Position numbers and translations under genes: made by a program. Below the pieces are notes generated by a model, which had not been told where the DNA came from, did no database searches, and was given only the letters and a program-made list of their open reading frames with translations. From Gallionella sp. (lineage in GTDB: Bacteria; Pseudomonadota; Gammaproteobacteria; Burkholderiales; Gallionellaceae), in assembly GCA_030653355.1 (NCBI GenBank), contig JAURZN010000142.1, positions 1-37,340 on the forward strand: a DNA stretch of 37,340 nt. Direction: 5' to 3'. Shown here piece by piece: positions 21,958 through 29,575 of the stretch; position 1 is the first letter of the stretch; each line of letters begins with the position of its first letter.

Positions 21958-22878
21958 ATGAATCGGAGTTACAATTCGCACATGAGCACATTACGAATCA
22001 CCTATGACGGTCCAGCACTCACTTCACATGAAATGGAGGTGAGGCAGCTTGCGCCAGCGCTACATGCGATCGGTGACTTGCTTGAACACGCGAATCGCGT
22101 GTTGAGTGGTGCAGACTCAAAAGTGTCTGTTAGCGTCAAGGGTTCATTCAAAACAGGAAGCTTTGGTATTGATCTGGTATTGCTGCAAGGTTGGGTGCGT
22201 GGCGTAGTGGATATGTTTAATACCCGTGAGGCTGTTGCTATATTAGGCTTGTTATCGATGCTCGGTCTTTCCGGAAAAGATGCCAAGAATGGTCTGATTG
22301 GCGTAATCAAATGGCTGCGCGGTCGCACCTTAACTCAGGTAGTCAAGTCAGATAGTCGTGCAACGCTCTATGTGGATGACGATGCGCTTGAAATAGAGCT
22401 GCAAGTATTGCAGCTGCTGATGGATATTGAAACGCGCCGCGCACTGGATGGTGTAATACGTGAGCCACTCGCACGTGATGGCGTAGATGTGTTTGCCAGC
22501 GGCACTGACAGCGCTATCGAGGTGACTGTCACGCACACTGAGTCATTTTGGTTTGCTGCCCCGGAAGCTGCTGAACAAACTATTTCTGAAACCGAGTCTG
22601 AAGAACGTCTGCAATTAGTCGCAGTCGTCTTTAAGGATGATAATAAATGGCGGTTTTCGGATGGGGCATCAGCTTTTTATGCAGCCATTCTGGATGATGT
22701 CTTTCTGAGTCGGGTTGATAAAGATGAAGAGCGTTTTGGTAAGAATGATATTTTTCGTGTCTTGATTAAGCGCAGGCATTATCTAGATGCTGGTGGTGTA
22801 TTACGCCAAGAAGTCAGCATACTGGAAGTGATTGAGCATACTCCAGCTGCTCGCCAGATTCGCTTGCCGCTTTTATGA
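21958..22878 (+). CDS. Unknown protein inserted between head genes (moron)
   Basis: 306 residues from 21958, or 298 from the ATG at 21982, where the conserved-looking part begins (MSTLRITYDGPALTSHEMEV). Features include APALHAIGDLLEHANRVL, VKGSFKTGSFGIDLVL, a hydrophobic segment (AVAILGLLSMLGLSG, about 92-106), and an acidic C-terminal half. I recognise it as a type of hypothetical protein scattered in phages and bacterial genomes, with no known function. It is AT-richer than its neighbours, preceded by its own regulatory region and followed by a late promoter, so it interrupts the head operon. A lysogen-expressed cargo function is plausible. Confidence 0.65.
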   Translation: MNRSYNSHMSTLRITYDGPALTSHEMEVRQLAPALHAIGDLLEHANRVLSGADSKVSVSVKGSFKTGSFGIDLVLLQGWVRGVVDMFNTREAVAILGLLSMLGLSGKDAKNGLIGVIKWLRGRTLTQVVKSDSRATLYVDDDALEIELQVLQLLMDIETRRALDGVIREPLARDGVDVFASGTDSAIEVTVTHTESFWFAAPEAAEQTISETESEERLQLVAVVFKDDNKWRFSDGASAFYAAILDDVFLSRVDKDEERFGKNDIFRVLIKRRHYLDAGGVLRQEVSILEVIEHTPAARQIRLPLL

Positions 22879-22924
22879 GTTTGGTTTAGTGTAAAAAAGC
22901 ACCTCAAATAGCTGCTGCACCACC

Positions 22925-22975
22925 GGAACCTGTTCCGCCTTAACGCCCCTCCCCCCGGTTGCCACAATGGCAACC
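22925..22975 (+). promoter_or_regulatory. Putative late promoter 2 (protease/capsid module)
   Basis: Dyad GGAACCTGTTCC (22925-22936), CTTAAC (22939-22944), 18 bp, -10-like CACAAT (22963-22968), 7 bp, ATG at 22976. The dyad-to--10 distance is 38 bp as in the other three elements. An upstream ATG (22967) overlaps the -10 and would not be in the transcript. Position corresponds to Mu PI. Confidence 0.65.
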
Positions 22976-24142
22976 ATGAAAACGACCTCACCCTCTCAGA
23001 AGCAGGACAGAGTTTCGGCGCAAGCCAAATCAAAACCCAAAAAGCCTGCTCTCGGTTTCGGCATCGCCGCCTGTTCGGTGGTGATGAATGACGACGGCGA
23101 AATCCAGCTCACCCCGGCGGGCGCTTTTCGCGGCATTGACGGTCGCCCGAAAGATGCGAAAAACTGGGTAATGGATGCCCGGGCTGCAGCCGAGGTAATC
23201 GCCTTTTGCTCGGCGCGCGAAAATGATTTCGTGATTGATTACGAGCATCAAACCCTGTTGACTGAGAAAAATGGTCAGCCAGCCCCTGCGGCAGGCTGGT
23301 TCTCAGGCGCGGCATTGCGCTGGTCTGAAGGCGAAGGATTGTTCGCCAAGGTGCGCTGGACAGCTAACGCACAAGCCTTCATTGACGGCGAAGAATACAA
23401 ATACATTTCCCCCGTGATTCTGTACGAAGCCGGTACAGGTCGCGTTCGCGGCATCCATTCAGCCGCACTCACCAATTACGCCTGTATCGACGGCATGGAC
23501 GATGTGCTGAGCCGTGCCGCTGCCAGTTATTCCCTTAACCCAGAAACAACAACACAGGAGAGTCTCACTATGGACATGGAAGAATTGTTGGAGCGTCTGC
23601 GCTATTTGCTCAATTTGCCTACTTTAACCACCCCCGAGCAGGTCGCCATCGAGCTGCAAAAGGCGGTTGATCTGATCAAGACCAGTGAGCCAGTGGCTAC
23701 AGCTGCCGCAAGCTTCAGTATCACAGGGCTACTGGCTGACAAAGACGTACAGATTGCTGCGCTCAAGGGTGCGGTGCCTGATCCTGCCAAGTATGTTCCG
23801 GTAGATGCGATGCAGGCATTGCAAACCGAACTGGCCGCACTGCGTGGCGAGAAGGTTACTCGCGACGTGGATGCCGTGGTGGTTACCGCCTTATCCGCTG
23901 GCAAGCTGCTGCCACCTCAGGAGAAGTGGGCGCGTGATCTGGGTAGTAAAGACCTCGATGCGCTGAATCAATATCTGGATACCGCCACGCAGGTCGCTGC
24001 GTTGACCGGCATGCAGACTGGCGGCAAAGCACCGGAAGGCGCTGCGCCTGGTGCGCTGGATGATGCCGAGCTGGCGATGTGCCGCAGCATGGGCGTGTCA
24101 CCGGAAGATTTTCAGAAAACCAAGGCTTTGCAAGCGGTTTAA
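22976..24142 (+). CDS. I: Mu gpI-like prohead protease with in-frame scaffold
   Basis: 388 residues from the ATG at 22976 (391 from 22967). The N-terminal 195 residues are the gpI protease region, with FVIDYEHQTLLTEKNGQPAP, AAGWF and ISPVILYEAGTGRVRGIHSA followed by LTNY. The C-terminal part is a helical scaffold. An internal in-frame ATG at 23570 with CAGGAGAG upstream would make the scaffold alone, the Mu I/Z arrangement. The protease processes scaffold and itself in prohead maturation. It opens the capsid module behind a putative late promoter and has no Shine-Dalgarno at its start. Confidence 0.92.
   Translation: MKTTSPSQKQDRVSAQAKSKPKKPALGFGIAACSVVMNDDGEIQLTPAGAFRGIDGRPKDAKNWVMDARAAAEVIAFCSARENDFVIDYEHQTLLTEKNGQPAPAAGWFSGAALRWSEGEGLFAKVRWTANAQAFIDGEEYKYISPVILYEAGTGRVRGIHSAALTNYACIDGMDDVLSRAAASYSLNPETTTQESLTMDMEELLERLRYLLNLPTLTTPEQVAIELQKAVDLIKTSEPVATAAASFSITGLLADKDVQIAALKGAVPDPAKYVPVDAMQALQTELAALRGEKVTRDVDAVVVTALSAGKLLPPQEKWARDLGSKDLDALNQYLDTATQVAALTGMQTGGKAPEGAAPGALDDAELAMCRSMGVSPEDFQKTKALQAV
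23570..24142 (+). CDS. Z: Internal in-frame scaffold protein (Mu Z-like)
   Basis: 190 residues, same frame as gpI. A good ribosome site (CAGGAGAG, 7 bp before ATG) lies within the protease coding region, exactly at the end of the protease domain. The product is helical and acidic (MDMEELLERLRYLLNLPTL, then PEQVAIELQKAVDLIK), as expected for a capsid scaffold. Confidence 0.75.
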   Translation: MDMEELLERLRYLLNLPTLTTPEQVAIELQKAVDLIKTSEPVATAAASFSITGLLADKDVQIAALKGAVPDPAKYVPVDAMQALQTELAALRGEKVTRDVDAVVVTALSAGKLLPPQEKWARDLGSKDLDALNQYLDTATQVAALTGMQTGGKAPEGAAPGALDDAELAMCRSMGVSPEDFQKTKALQAV

Positions 24143-24170
24143 CCCACTACATACCACTTAGGAGATAGAC

Positions 24171-24575
24171 ATGGCTGCACTTACGGCTGATCGCAATACC
24201 CATTTTAAAAACCCGCTGCTGATTTCTGTTCCGCTTGCAGCGAACGTCAAGATCTTTGCCGGTTCACTGGTTGCGGCCAACGCAGCAGGCTTGGCTACGC
24301 CGGGTGCTGCTGCTACCACCCTGACCTATCTGGGTCGCGCCGAAGAGCAAATCGATAATACCGGCGGTGCGGCCAGTGCCAAATCTGTGATGGTGCGCCG
24401 TGGTGAGGCATTCAAGTTTGCCAACCTCGCCGCTGATCCTGTTGTCCAGGCAAGTCTGGGCAAGGCTTGCTACATCGCAGACGATCAGACAGTCGCGCTG
24501 ACCAATGGCGGGGCAACCCGTTCGGCAGCAGGCATCGTGCTGGGCGTGGAAGCAGACGGCGTCTGGGTACTGTAA
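24171..24575 (+). CDS. Capsid decoration protein (DUF2190 type, gp33 position)
   Basis: 134 residues, mostly beta-type, with the DUF2190 pattern: LLISVPLAANVKIFAGSLVA, then A-x-G-LATPGAAA, LTYLGRAEEQIDN and VMVRRGEAFKF. It sits between scaffold and major capsid, where Mu relatives carry a head-decoration protein. AGGAGATAG is 5 bp before the ATG. Confidence 0.82.
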   Translation: MAALTADRNTHFKNPLLISVPLAANVKIFAGSLVAANAAGLATPGAAATTLTYLGRAEEQIDNTGGAASAKSVMVRRGEAFKFANLAADPVVQASLGKACYIADDQTVALTNGGATRSAAGIVLGVEADGVWVL

Positions 24576-24613
24576 GCGCCACACAATCAATTCAATAATC
24601 AGGAGATACACAC

Positions 24614-25651
24614 ATGAAATCTTTTAAATCTTTGGCATGGTTGGCTGGCTTAGTCGCACTGGCTTTTGCTTCGCTGGCATTCGGCGCACCTGTTCACACT
24701 GACCTGTTCGCTGATGGCGGCATCGGCTTTGCGATGGGCGGCATGCTCATCAATAAACAAAACCTGTCCAATGTCTTCATCAGCCTGAAGACCACCTTCA
24801 ACAACGCCTTCGACGCTGCCCCTAGTGTTTGGGAAAGAATCGCGATGAAGATCACCTCGACCACCACGCAGAACGACTATGCCTGGTTGTCAAAATTCCC
24901 CAAGATGCGTGCCTGGGTGGGTGATAAGAACGTCAAGTCGCTGGAAGCCTTCAAGTACAGTATCCCCAACCGCGACTTCGAGGCGACGGTCGAGGTTGAT
25001 CGTAACGACATCGAGGATGATCAGCTCGGCATCTACGCACCTCAGGCGCAGATGGCAGGCTTCTCAGCCAAGCAGTTGCCGGATGAGATCGTCATGGAAT
25101 TGGTTAATGCCAGCTTTGCCTCGCTGTGTTTCGATGGTCAGTTCTTCATCGATACCGATCACCCCGTCAGTGGTGTTTCAGTATCGAACAAGGGCACCAA
25201 AGTGTTGAGCGCCGCATCCAGTGCTGCGGCCGAGGCCAGCTTCGGCGCCGCGCGTCTGGCGATGCGCAAGTTCAAAGATGACGAAGGTCGCCCGCTGAAC
25301 ATCACGCCGAATGTGTTGCTGGTACCGCCTGCGCTGGAAACGACCGCTCTCAAGCTGCGCAATAGCGAGTTCCTTGCCGTGAACGATACCAACCCCTATC
25401 GCGGCACGTTCGAGGTGGTGGTGGATGCGCGCCTGACTTCGGATACCGCCTGGTTCCTGCTGGATATGTCACAGCCGGTCAAGCCGTTCATCTACCAGGA
25501 GCGCAAGGCGCCGGTATTCGTCGAGCAGACCGACCCGCAAGCGGACGATGTTTTCAGCCGCAAGAAGTTCAAGTTCGGCGCGGAAGCGCGTGCTGCGGGT
25601 GGCTACGGCTTCTGGCAGTTGGCTTTCGGCTCTGACGGCACCGTTGCATAA
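24614..25651 (+). CDS. T: Major capsid protein (Mu gpT) with signal-peptide-like extension
   Basis: 345 residues. From residue 44 it is a standard Mu major head protein: MLINKQNLSNVFISLKTTF, WLSKFPKMRAWVGDKNVKSL, then VEVDRNDIEDDQLGIYAPQ. Residues 1-43 are unusual: a basic, strongly hydrophobic start (MKSFKSLAWLAGLVALAFA, then SLAFGAPVH) that looks like a Sec signal peptide. It has a strong AGGAGATA site upstream, while the usual start (ATG 24743) has none. The extension is probably translated and may be removed by the prohead protease, or it may act as a delta-like assembly segment. Confidence 0.93.
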   Translation: MKSFKSLAWLAGLVALAFASLAFGAPVHTDLFADGGIGFAMGGMLINKQNLSNVFISLKTTFNNAFDAAPSVWERIAMKITSTTTQNDYAWLSKFPKMRAWVGDKNVKSLEAFKYSIPNRDFEATVEVDRNDIEDDQLGIYAPQAQMAGFSAKQLPDEIVMELVNASFASLCFDGQFFIDTDHPVSGVSVSNKGTKVLSAASSAAAEASFGAARLAMRKFKDDEGRPLNITPNVLLVPPALETTALKLRNSEFLAVNDTNPYRGTFEVVVDARLTSDTAWFLLDMSQPVKPFIYQERKAPVFVEQTDPQADDVFSRKKFKFGAEARAAGGYGFWQLAFGSDGTVA

Positions 25652-25678
25652 GAATACCCCCCGAGAGTAGTACGCTAA

Positions 25679-25706
25679 CCCCCGCGCCGCCCATCTGCGG
25701 CGGGGG
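25679..25706 (+). other. GC-rich hairpin downstream of major capsid gene
   Basis: CCCCCGCGCCGC pairs with GCGGCGGGGG around CCATCT. No T run follows. It probably stabilises the capsid mRNA 3' end or trims read-through into the connector genes. Confidence 0.5.
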
Positions 25707-25730
25707 TAACAAATTGATTAGGAGATAGAC

Positions 25731-25964
25731 ATGGCCGAAGCCAAAGTAAAAAAAGTAAAAGCACTCAGTATCGTATCCAGTCGCGAAGGTTTTCGTCGCG
25801 CAGGTCGTGCATTTGGTCGCGAGGCAACGGTGATCCCGGTATCCGAGCTGAGCCGGGATGAGATCAAGCTGCTCAAGAATGAAGCCATGCTGGTCGTCAG
25901 CGAAGTGGAAACCGATGCCCCCGCCGATGCGCAAGACTCCGGTGCCGGAAAGGCAGCTGAGTAA
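25731..25964 (+). CDS. Mu gp35-like protein (HI1506-related)
   Basis: 77 residues: basic start (MAEAKVKKVKALSIVSSREG, FRRAGRAFG), then VIPVSELSRDEIKLLKNEAM and an acidic tail. The SR-x-GFRRAGR and V-x-ELS-x-DE patterns are those of the gp35/HI1506 family found just after the major capsid gene in Mu relatives. The role is unknown. Its stop overlaps the next ATG (TAATG). Confidence 0.85.
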   Translation: MAEAKVKKVKALSIVSSREGFRRAGRAFGREATVIPVSELSRDEIKLLKNEAMLVVSEVETDAPADAQDSGAGKAAE

Positions 25965-26386
25965 TGTCTTACGCCACCCAGGCCAATATGATCGCACGCT
26001 TCGGCGAGGACGAAGTGCTGGCGCTGACAGACCGTGCCAGATCAGGTGTGATTGATGGATTGGTGTTGACTGACGCGTTGGCTGAGGCCGACGCCGAGAT
26101 TGATCCGTACCTTGCTCCGCGACATGTCTTGCCGCTGGCCAGTACGCCCCGGATACTCAGCGGTTTTGCCTGTGATATCGCACGCTACCGTTTATGTGGC
26201 GCGGGTGTCTCTGAGACTGATGAGGTGCGTAATCGCTACAAGGATGCAATTAAGTTTCTGGAAAAGATCGCCAGGGGCGAAATCGGGTTAGGTATGGATG
26301 CAGCTAACCATGTTGCTCAACCAACCAATACGGTGCAATTCGCAACACCGACAGGCCGCGTGTTTGATCGCGCAGCACGAGGCTAG
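25964..26386 (+). CDS. J: Mu gp36/gpJ-like head-tail connector (DUF1320)
   Basis: 140 residues: MSYATQANMIARFGEDEVLA, then D-x-ALAEADAEIDPYLAPRH and CDIARYRL, all typical of DUF1320 connector proteins. It is expected to join the portal and tail in the neck. Translation is coupled to the previous gene. Confidence 0.92.
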   Translation: MSYATQANMIARFGEDEVLALTDRARSGVIDGLVLTDALAEADAEIDPYLAPRHVLPLASTPRILSGFACDIARYRLCGAGVSETDEVRNRYKDAIKFLEKIARGEIGLGMDAANHVAQPTNTVQFATPTGRVFDRAARG

Positions 26387-26388
26387 AC

Positions 26389-26994
26389 ATGATCGCCACG
26401 ATCGAAGACGCCATCATCGCTCGCATCCAGGCTGCCAATGCTGCTACACCAGGCTTGGGCTACACGCTGGCAGAAGTCGCCAGTTATGGCGGTGAGCTGG
26501 ATGATGAACTTGGTAAGGTGGTGCGTAAGTTTCCCGCTGTCTGGGTGACGTTCGGCGGCACGGGCAAGCCCAAGCCGCTCGGTACATCGCGCAGCAAGTG
26601 GCTGACGCCTGCCACTTTTGTGGTGATGGTCGGTGCGCGTAATGTGCGCGGCGAGCGTTCGACGCGGCATGGCCTGACGGTAGGCGGTGTGGTCAAAGAG
26701 GTGGGCGCATATCAGATGCTGGAGGATATCGGTCTGTTGCTGATCAATAACGATCTGGGGTTGGCGGGCGTAGGACACTTTAAGCCGGGAGCGACACGTA
26801 CTTTATATAACACCAAACTCAACAATCAGGCGGTAGCCGTATTCGCCCGGGAGTGGCACACCGAGTTTGTCGAGACCGAACCGCGTGTGCCGATCGACCC
26901 GACCGATCCGATGTGGCTCAAGCTGGGTATCAATTACTACCTGAAGCCGGGCGACGATGTCGCAGATGCTGCAGATTTGACAACTTTACGATAA
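26389..26994 (+). CDS. K: Mu gp37/gpK-like protein (DUF1834)
   Basis: 201 residues: IATIEDAIIARIQAA at the start, an FPAVWVTFGG strand, ARNVRGERSTRHG, and a C-terminal D-PTDPMWLKLGINYYLKPG. Pattern and position match DUF1834, a tail-terminator-like protein that limits tail length and joins the head. It starts 2 bp after the preceding gene. Confidence 0.9.
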   Translation: MIATIEDAIIARIQAANAATPGLGYTLAEVASYGGELDDELGKVVRKFPAVWVTFGGTGKPKPLGTSRSKWLTPATFVVMVGARNVRGERSTRHGLTVGGVVKEVGAYQMLEDIGLLLINNDLGLAGVGHFKPGATRTLYNTKLNNQAVAVFAREWHTEFVETEPRVPIDPTDPMWLKLGINYYLKPGDDVADAADLTTLR

Positions 26995-27003
26995 GGATCC
27001 GCC

Positions 27004-27195
27004 ATGAACCTCATAGCCGCAACAGGATTAAAAGTGCCGATGGAAGGCAAGCCGCACGATTACATCACCGATGCAAAGGCGGTGGTCGTACCTGATAGCG
27101 CTTATTACCAGCGACGCATCACCGATGGCGATCTGATCGAGGTCAAAGCAACCGTTAAAACTACCACTGCCGCAAGGGCAGTCCCACAAAACTAA
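27004..27195 (+). CDS. Mu gp38-like DUF2635 protein
   Basis: 63 residues with the DUF2635 motif VPMEGKPHDYITDAKAVVVP followed by YYQRRITDGDLIEV. Function is unknown; it always precedes the sheath gene in Mu relatives. Its last nine residues (TAARAVPQN) come from the dispersed repeat found at 9032 and 15332, so the C-terminus was altered by the insertion of that repeat. Confidence 0.85.
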   Translation: MNLIAATGLKVPMEGKPHDYITDAKAVVVPDSAYYQRRITDGDLIEVKATVKTTTAARAVPQN

Positions 27196-27222
27196 CGGAG
27201 CTAGCGCTCCTGTTTCTGAATG
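27170..27222 (+). repeat. Dispersed start-codon repeat, degenerate copy C
   Basis: CCGCAAGGGCAGTCCCAC is identical to copy B (15339). The hairpin GGAGC-TAGC-GCTCC (27197-27210) is followed by 9 bp and an ATG (27220), as in copies A and B. Here the peptide frame is broken by TAA. The ATG opens a five-codon mini-cistron ending in TAATG at the sheath start. Confidence 0.6.
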
Positions 27223-27237
27223 AAGGGAATCACATAA
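27220..27237 (+). CDS. Five-codon leader cistron before sheath gene
   Basis: ATG-AAG-GGA-ATC-ACA-TAA overlaps the sheath ATG (TAATG). It carries the AAGGGA that serves as ribosome site for the sheath gene. It may couple translation; equally it may be incidental. Confidence 0.25.
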   Translation: MKGIT

Positions 27238-28658
27238 TGCCTAGCGCAAATATCGCTTTTGACAACATTCCGGCCAGTATCCGCAAGCCGGGCAAGTATT
27301 TTGAATTCAACACCAAGCTGGCCGTGCGCACCTTGCCGGGCAACATGCAAAAGACCCTGATCGTCGGTCAGCGTCTGGCAGCGGGTACGGTGCTGGCCAA
27401 TGTTGCTGTGGATGTATTCTCAGATGCCGATGCCGCGACGTTCTTCGGGCGTGGCTCAGTAGCTCACCTGATGGCGCGTTCGGCGTTGCAGGCCAACAAC
27501 TATCTGGCACTGACCATGATCGCGCTGGATGACGCTGCTGCCTCCGTAGCCGCAACGGGTACGGTGACAATAAGCGGCAATGCCTCTGCCGGTGGCGTAG
27601 TCACGCTAAACGTAGGCGATCAGTCGATCGTCGTGGCCGTCACGGCAGCCGATACGCCGACCATCATCGCCGCCGCGCTGGTAGCGCAGATCGCCAAGCA
27701 GCCTGATCTGCCGGTGACCGCTGCTGCTGTAGCGGGTGTGATTACGCTGACCGCCAAGAACAATGGCACGCTGGGCAATGGCCTTAAGGTTAGCGCCGTC
27801 GCTGCGGCTGCGGGTGTGACGGTTGCGGTGGTGGCGATGGCTGCCGGTGCTACAGATCCTGATATCGCTACTGTGCTGGCCACGGTGTTCGCCGCAGGCC
27901 ACAACATCATCATCAGTGCCTGGAACGATCAGACCAGTCTGACTGCTTTGCGTACCCATCTGGATGCGGTCTCCGGTCCACTAGAGCAGCGCGGTGCGAT
28001 CGGCATCTTTGGTCATACCGGCACACTGGCGGCGAGTACCACGCTGGCTGCCAATATCAACAGCGGACGCATCAGTGGTTTGTTGGTGCCGAACGGCTTT
28101 GAGGCTAGCTTTGAAGTGGCGGCGGCTTATGGTGCGGTAGTGGCCAGTGAAGAGGATCCGGCGCGGCCGCTCAATACCTTGCCGCTGATCGGCATTTTGG
28201 CGAACCCGCTGGCGAACCGTCTGGGGCGTGTCGAGCAGGAGAACGCGCTGTACAACGGCATTACCCCATCTGAGGTAGGCCCGGGCGAGAAGGTGCAGAT
28301 CGTGCGCGCCATCACCACTTATATGCTTGATGCGCAGGGTGTTCCGGACATCTCGATGCTGGACCTGACGACCATCCGCACCCTGGACTATGTGCGTAAA
28401 GCCTGCCGCGAGCGTATCGCGCTGCGCTTCCCGCGTGAAAAGCTCTCGGCGCGTACACCCGACAAGGTGCGTTCCGAGCTGCTGGACGTGCTCTACAAGC
28501 TCGAAGAGCTGGAGATCGTGCAGAACGTGGATCTGTGGAAGGGTCAGCTGATCGTTGAACGTGACCTGCAAGACCCGAACCGTCTGGATGCGAAGATCCC
28601 GACCAACGTGGTCAACGGCCTGCATGTGTTTGCCGGGCGCATCGATCTGTATCTGTAA
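27237..28658 (+). CDS. L: Tail sheath protein (Mu gpL)
   Basis: 473 residues, as in Mu. It begins with the family signature SANIAFDNIPASIRKPGKYF and NTKLAVRTLPGNMQKTLIV. The long middle part is Ala/Val/Thr-rich (about 95-205), probably a surface domain. The C-terminus contains LDLTTIRTLDYVRKACRERI and LDAKIPTNVVNGLHVFAGRI. The sheath contracts to drive the tube through the envelope. The start is ATG 27237. Confidence 0.95.
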   Translation: MPSANIAFDNIPASIRKPGKYFEFNTKLAVRTLPGNMQKTLIVGQRLAAGTVLANVAVDVFSDADAATFFGRGSVAHLMARSALQANNYLALTMIALDDAAASVAATGTVTISGNASAGGVVTLNVGDQSIVVAVTAADTPTIIAAALVAQIAKQPDLPVTAAAVAGVITLTAKNNGTLGNGLKVSAVAAAAGVTVAVVAMAAGATDPDIATVLATVFAAGHNIIISAWNDQTSLTALRTHLDAVSGPLEQRGAIGIFGHTGTLAASTTLAANINSGRISGLLVPNGFEASFEVAAAYGAVVASEEDPARPLNTLPLIGILANPLANRLGRVEQENALYNGITPSEVGPGEKVQIVRAITTYMLDAQGVPDISMLDLTTIRTLDYVRKACRERIALRFPREKLSARTPDKVRSELLDVLYKLEELEIVQNVDLWKGQLIVERDLQDPNRLDAKIPTNVVNGLHVFAGRIDLYL

Positions 28659-28672
28659 CCTTTCACCATAAA

Positions 28673-28694
28673 CCTCTCCTGACTGCGGGAGAGG
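28673..28694. repeat. CCTCTCC/GGAGAGG hairpin between sheath and tube
   Basis: CCTCTCC (28673) and GGAGAGG (28688) flank TGACTGCG. It belongs to the same dispersed family as the element at 12990. No T run follows. Confidence 0.45.
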
Positions 28695-28716
28695 GAATAA
28701 ATACAGGAGAATTATC

Positions 28717-29091
28717 ATGGCTTTAAAAGAGTATCTCGGTGCGATTGTGCTGGAAGTAAACACAGTTGAGGTGGAAGTAGAAAGCCTTGACGTGACCAAG
28801 AAAACAGGCCGCAAGCTGGTCAAGACCATGAATAGAACAGGTCGAGCAGCAGGTTTCTCCAAGGGTGTCGAGGAAATCGACCTCAAGGTATCGGTAGTCA
28901 TTCCCGTGACTGGTGATATTGACTGGGCAGCCATTGAGGGTGCGAAGCTGACGATATTCCCTACCGTTGCGGGCGGTAAGCGAACCAGCTATCTGGATTG
29001 CTTTACCCTAGACGTGGGCGAAAAATACAGCACTGACAACGAAGCCAAGCGTGATTTGAGCATGGCTTGCCTGCGCGAGGTGGTGGAATGA
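28717..29091 (+). CDS. M: Tail tube protein (Mu gpM)
   Basis: 124 residues, beta-rich, with the Mu tube pattern: ALKEYLGAIVLEVNTVEVEV, then TGRKLVKTMNRTGRAAGFSK and DIDWAAIEGAKLTIFPT. It forms the inner tube within the sheath. CAGGAG lies 8 bp before the ATG. The stop overlaps the start of the tail chaperone gene. Confidence 0.92.
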   Translation: MALKEYLGAIVLEVNTVEVEVESLDVTKKTGRKLVKTMNRTGRAAGFSKGVEEIDLKVSVVIPVTGDIDWAAIEGAKLTIFPTVAGGKRTSYLDCFTLDVGEKYSTDNEAKRDLSMACLREVVE

Positions 29092-29405
29092 TCACGGCTG
29101 ATGGCGTCCTGCCGATCGGGCTGGAGTTTGCTGGGAAAAGGCATTCCCGCTTCAAGATTCGCCCCGCAAAAGTACGCGATACGCTTGATGCGATTGCCGA
29201 GGTAGAAAGTGATAGCGGCTTGAAGTTTTACATTGCTGTTTTGGCAAAGCAGCTTGTTGAGCTGGGCGATATTCCTAAAGAGCAGATCACGGCGGCATTG
29301 CTGGCGGAGCTGTTCGATGTTGATCTGGCAGCAATACAGGTGGTGCAGGAGAATCTGGAAAAAAAGTTTCAGCCGCCGAAGGCCAGCTTAACCCCTATCG
29401 GCTAG
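29088..29405 (+). CDS. Tail assembly chaperone, upstream product (Mu gp41)
   Basis: 105 residues from the ATG at 29088 in an ATGA overlap with the tube gene; the frame upstream (29067) is shadow. It has helical GDIPKEQITAALLAELFDVD near the C-terminus. It carries the slippery site A-AAA-AAG (29360-29366) near its end. The unshifted product ends at TAG 29405. The protein chaperones tape-measure polymerisation. Confidence 0.85.
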   Translation: MITADGVLPIGLEFAGKRHSRFKIRPAKVRDTLDAIAEVESDSGLKFYIAVLAKQLVELGDIPKEQITAALLAELFDVDLAAIQVVQENLEKKFQPPKASLTPIG

Positions 29406-29575
29406 CAACGCTTGCACTTGTCAAGCATGGCTTTAGCAGGTCGGATGTACTGGAAATGTCTGAGGTCGAGGTGGTTGCTTATCTCGACCTTATTTGTGAA
29501 GCGACCGGTAAAAAGTCGGCACGCCGTGATGGCACAAAACAACGATTTGTGAGTACAAGAAAAAATGGCAAATGA
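29088..29575 (+). CDS. Tail assembly chaperone, -1 frameshift product
   Basis: Slippage at A-AAA-AAG (29360-29366) moves ribosomes to the -1 frame, which stays open from 29366 to TGA at 29573-29575. This adds about 69 residues (VSAAEGQLNPYRLATLALVK, later MSEVEVVAYLDLICEATGKK). There is no start codon with a ribosome site for this frame. It overlaps the tape-measure start by 11 bp. The extended form is known in Mu and most long-tailed phages, where it binds the tape measure. Confidence 0.85.
29347..29366 (+). promoter_or_regulatory. Programmed -1 frameshift site with upstream SD-like stimulator
   Basis: AGGAG (29347-29351) lies 8 bp before the heptamer A-AAA-AAG (29360-29366). An internal Shine-Dalgarno at about this distance stimulates -1 shifting in dnaX. 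The heptamer is in the correct register of the chaperone frame (codons GAA AAA AAG). Confidence 0.85.

Noticed and set aside
27981-28934. 317-codon open frame on the minus strand
   Set aside because: Shadow of the sheath and tube genes; composition is His/Gln/Arg-rich as in out-of-frame translation.
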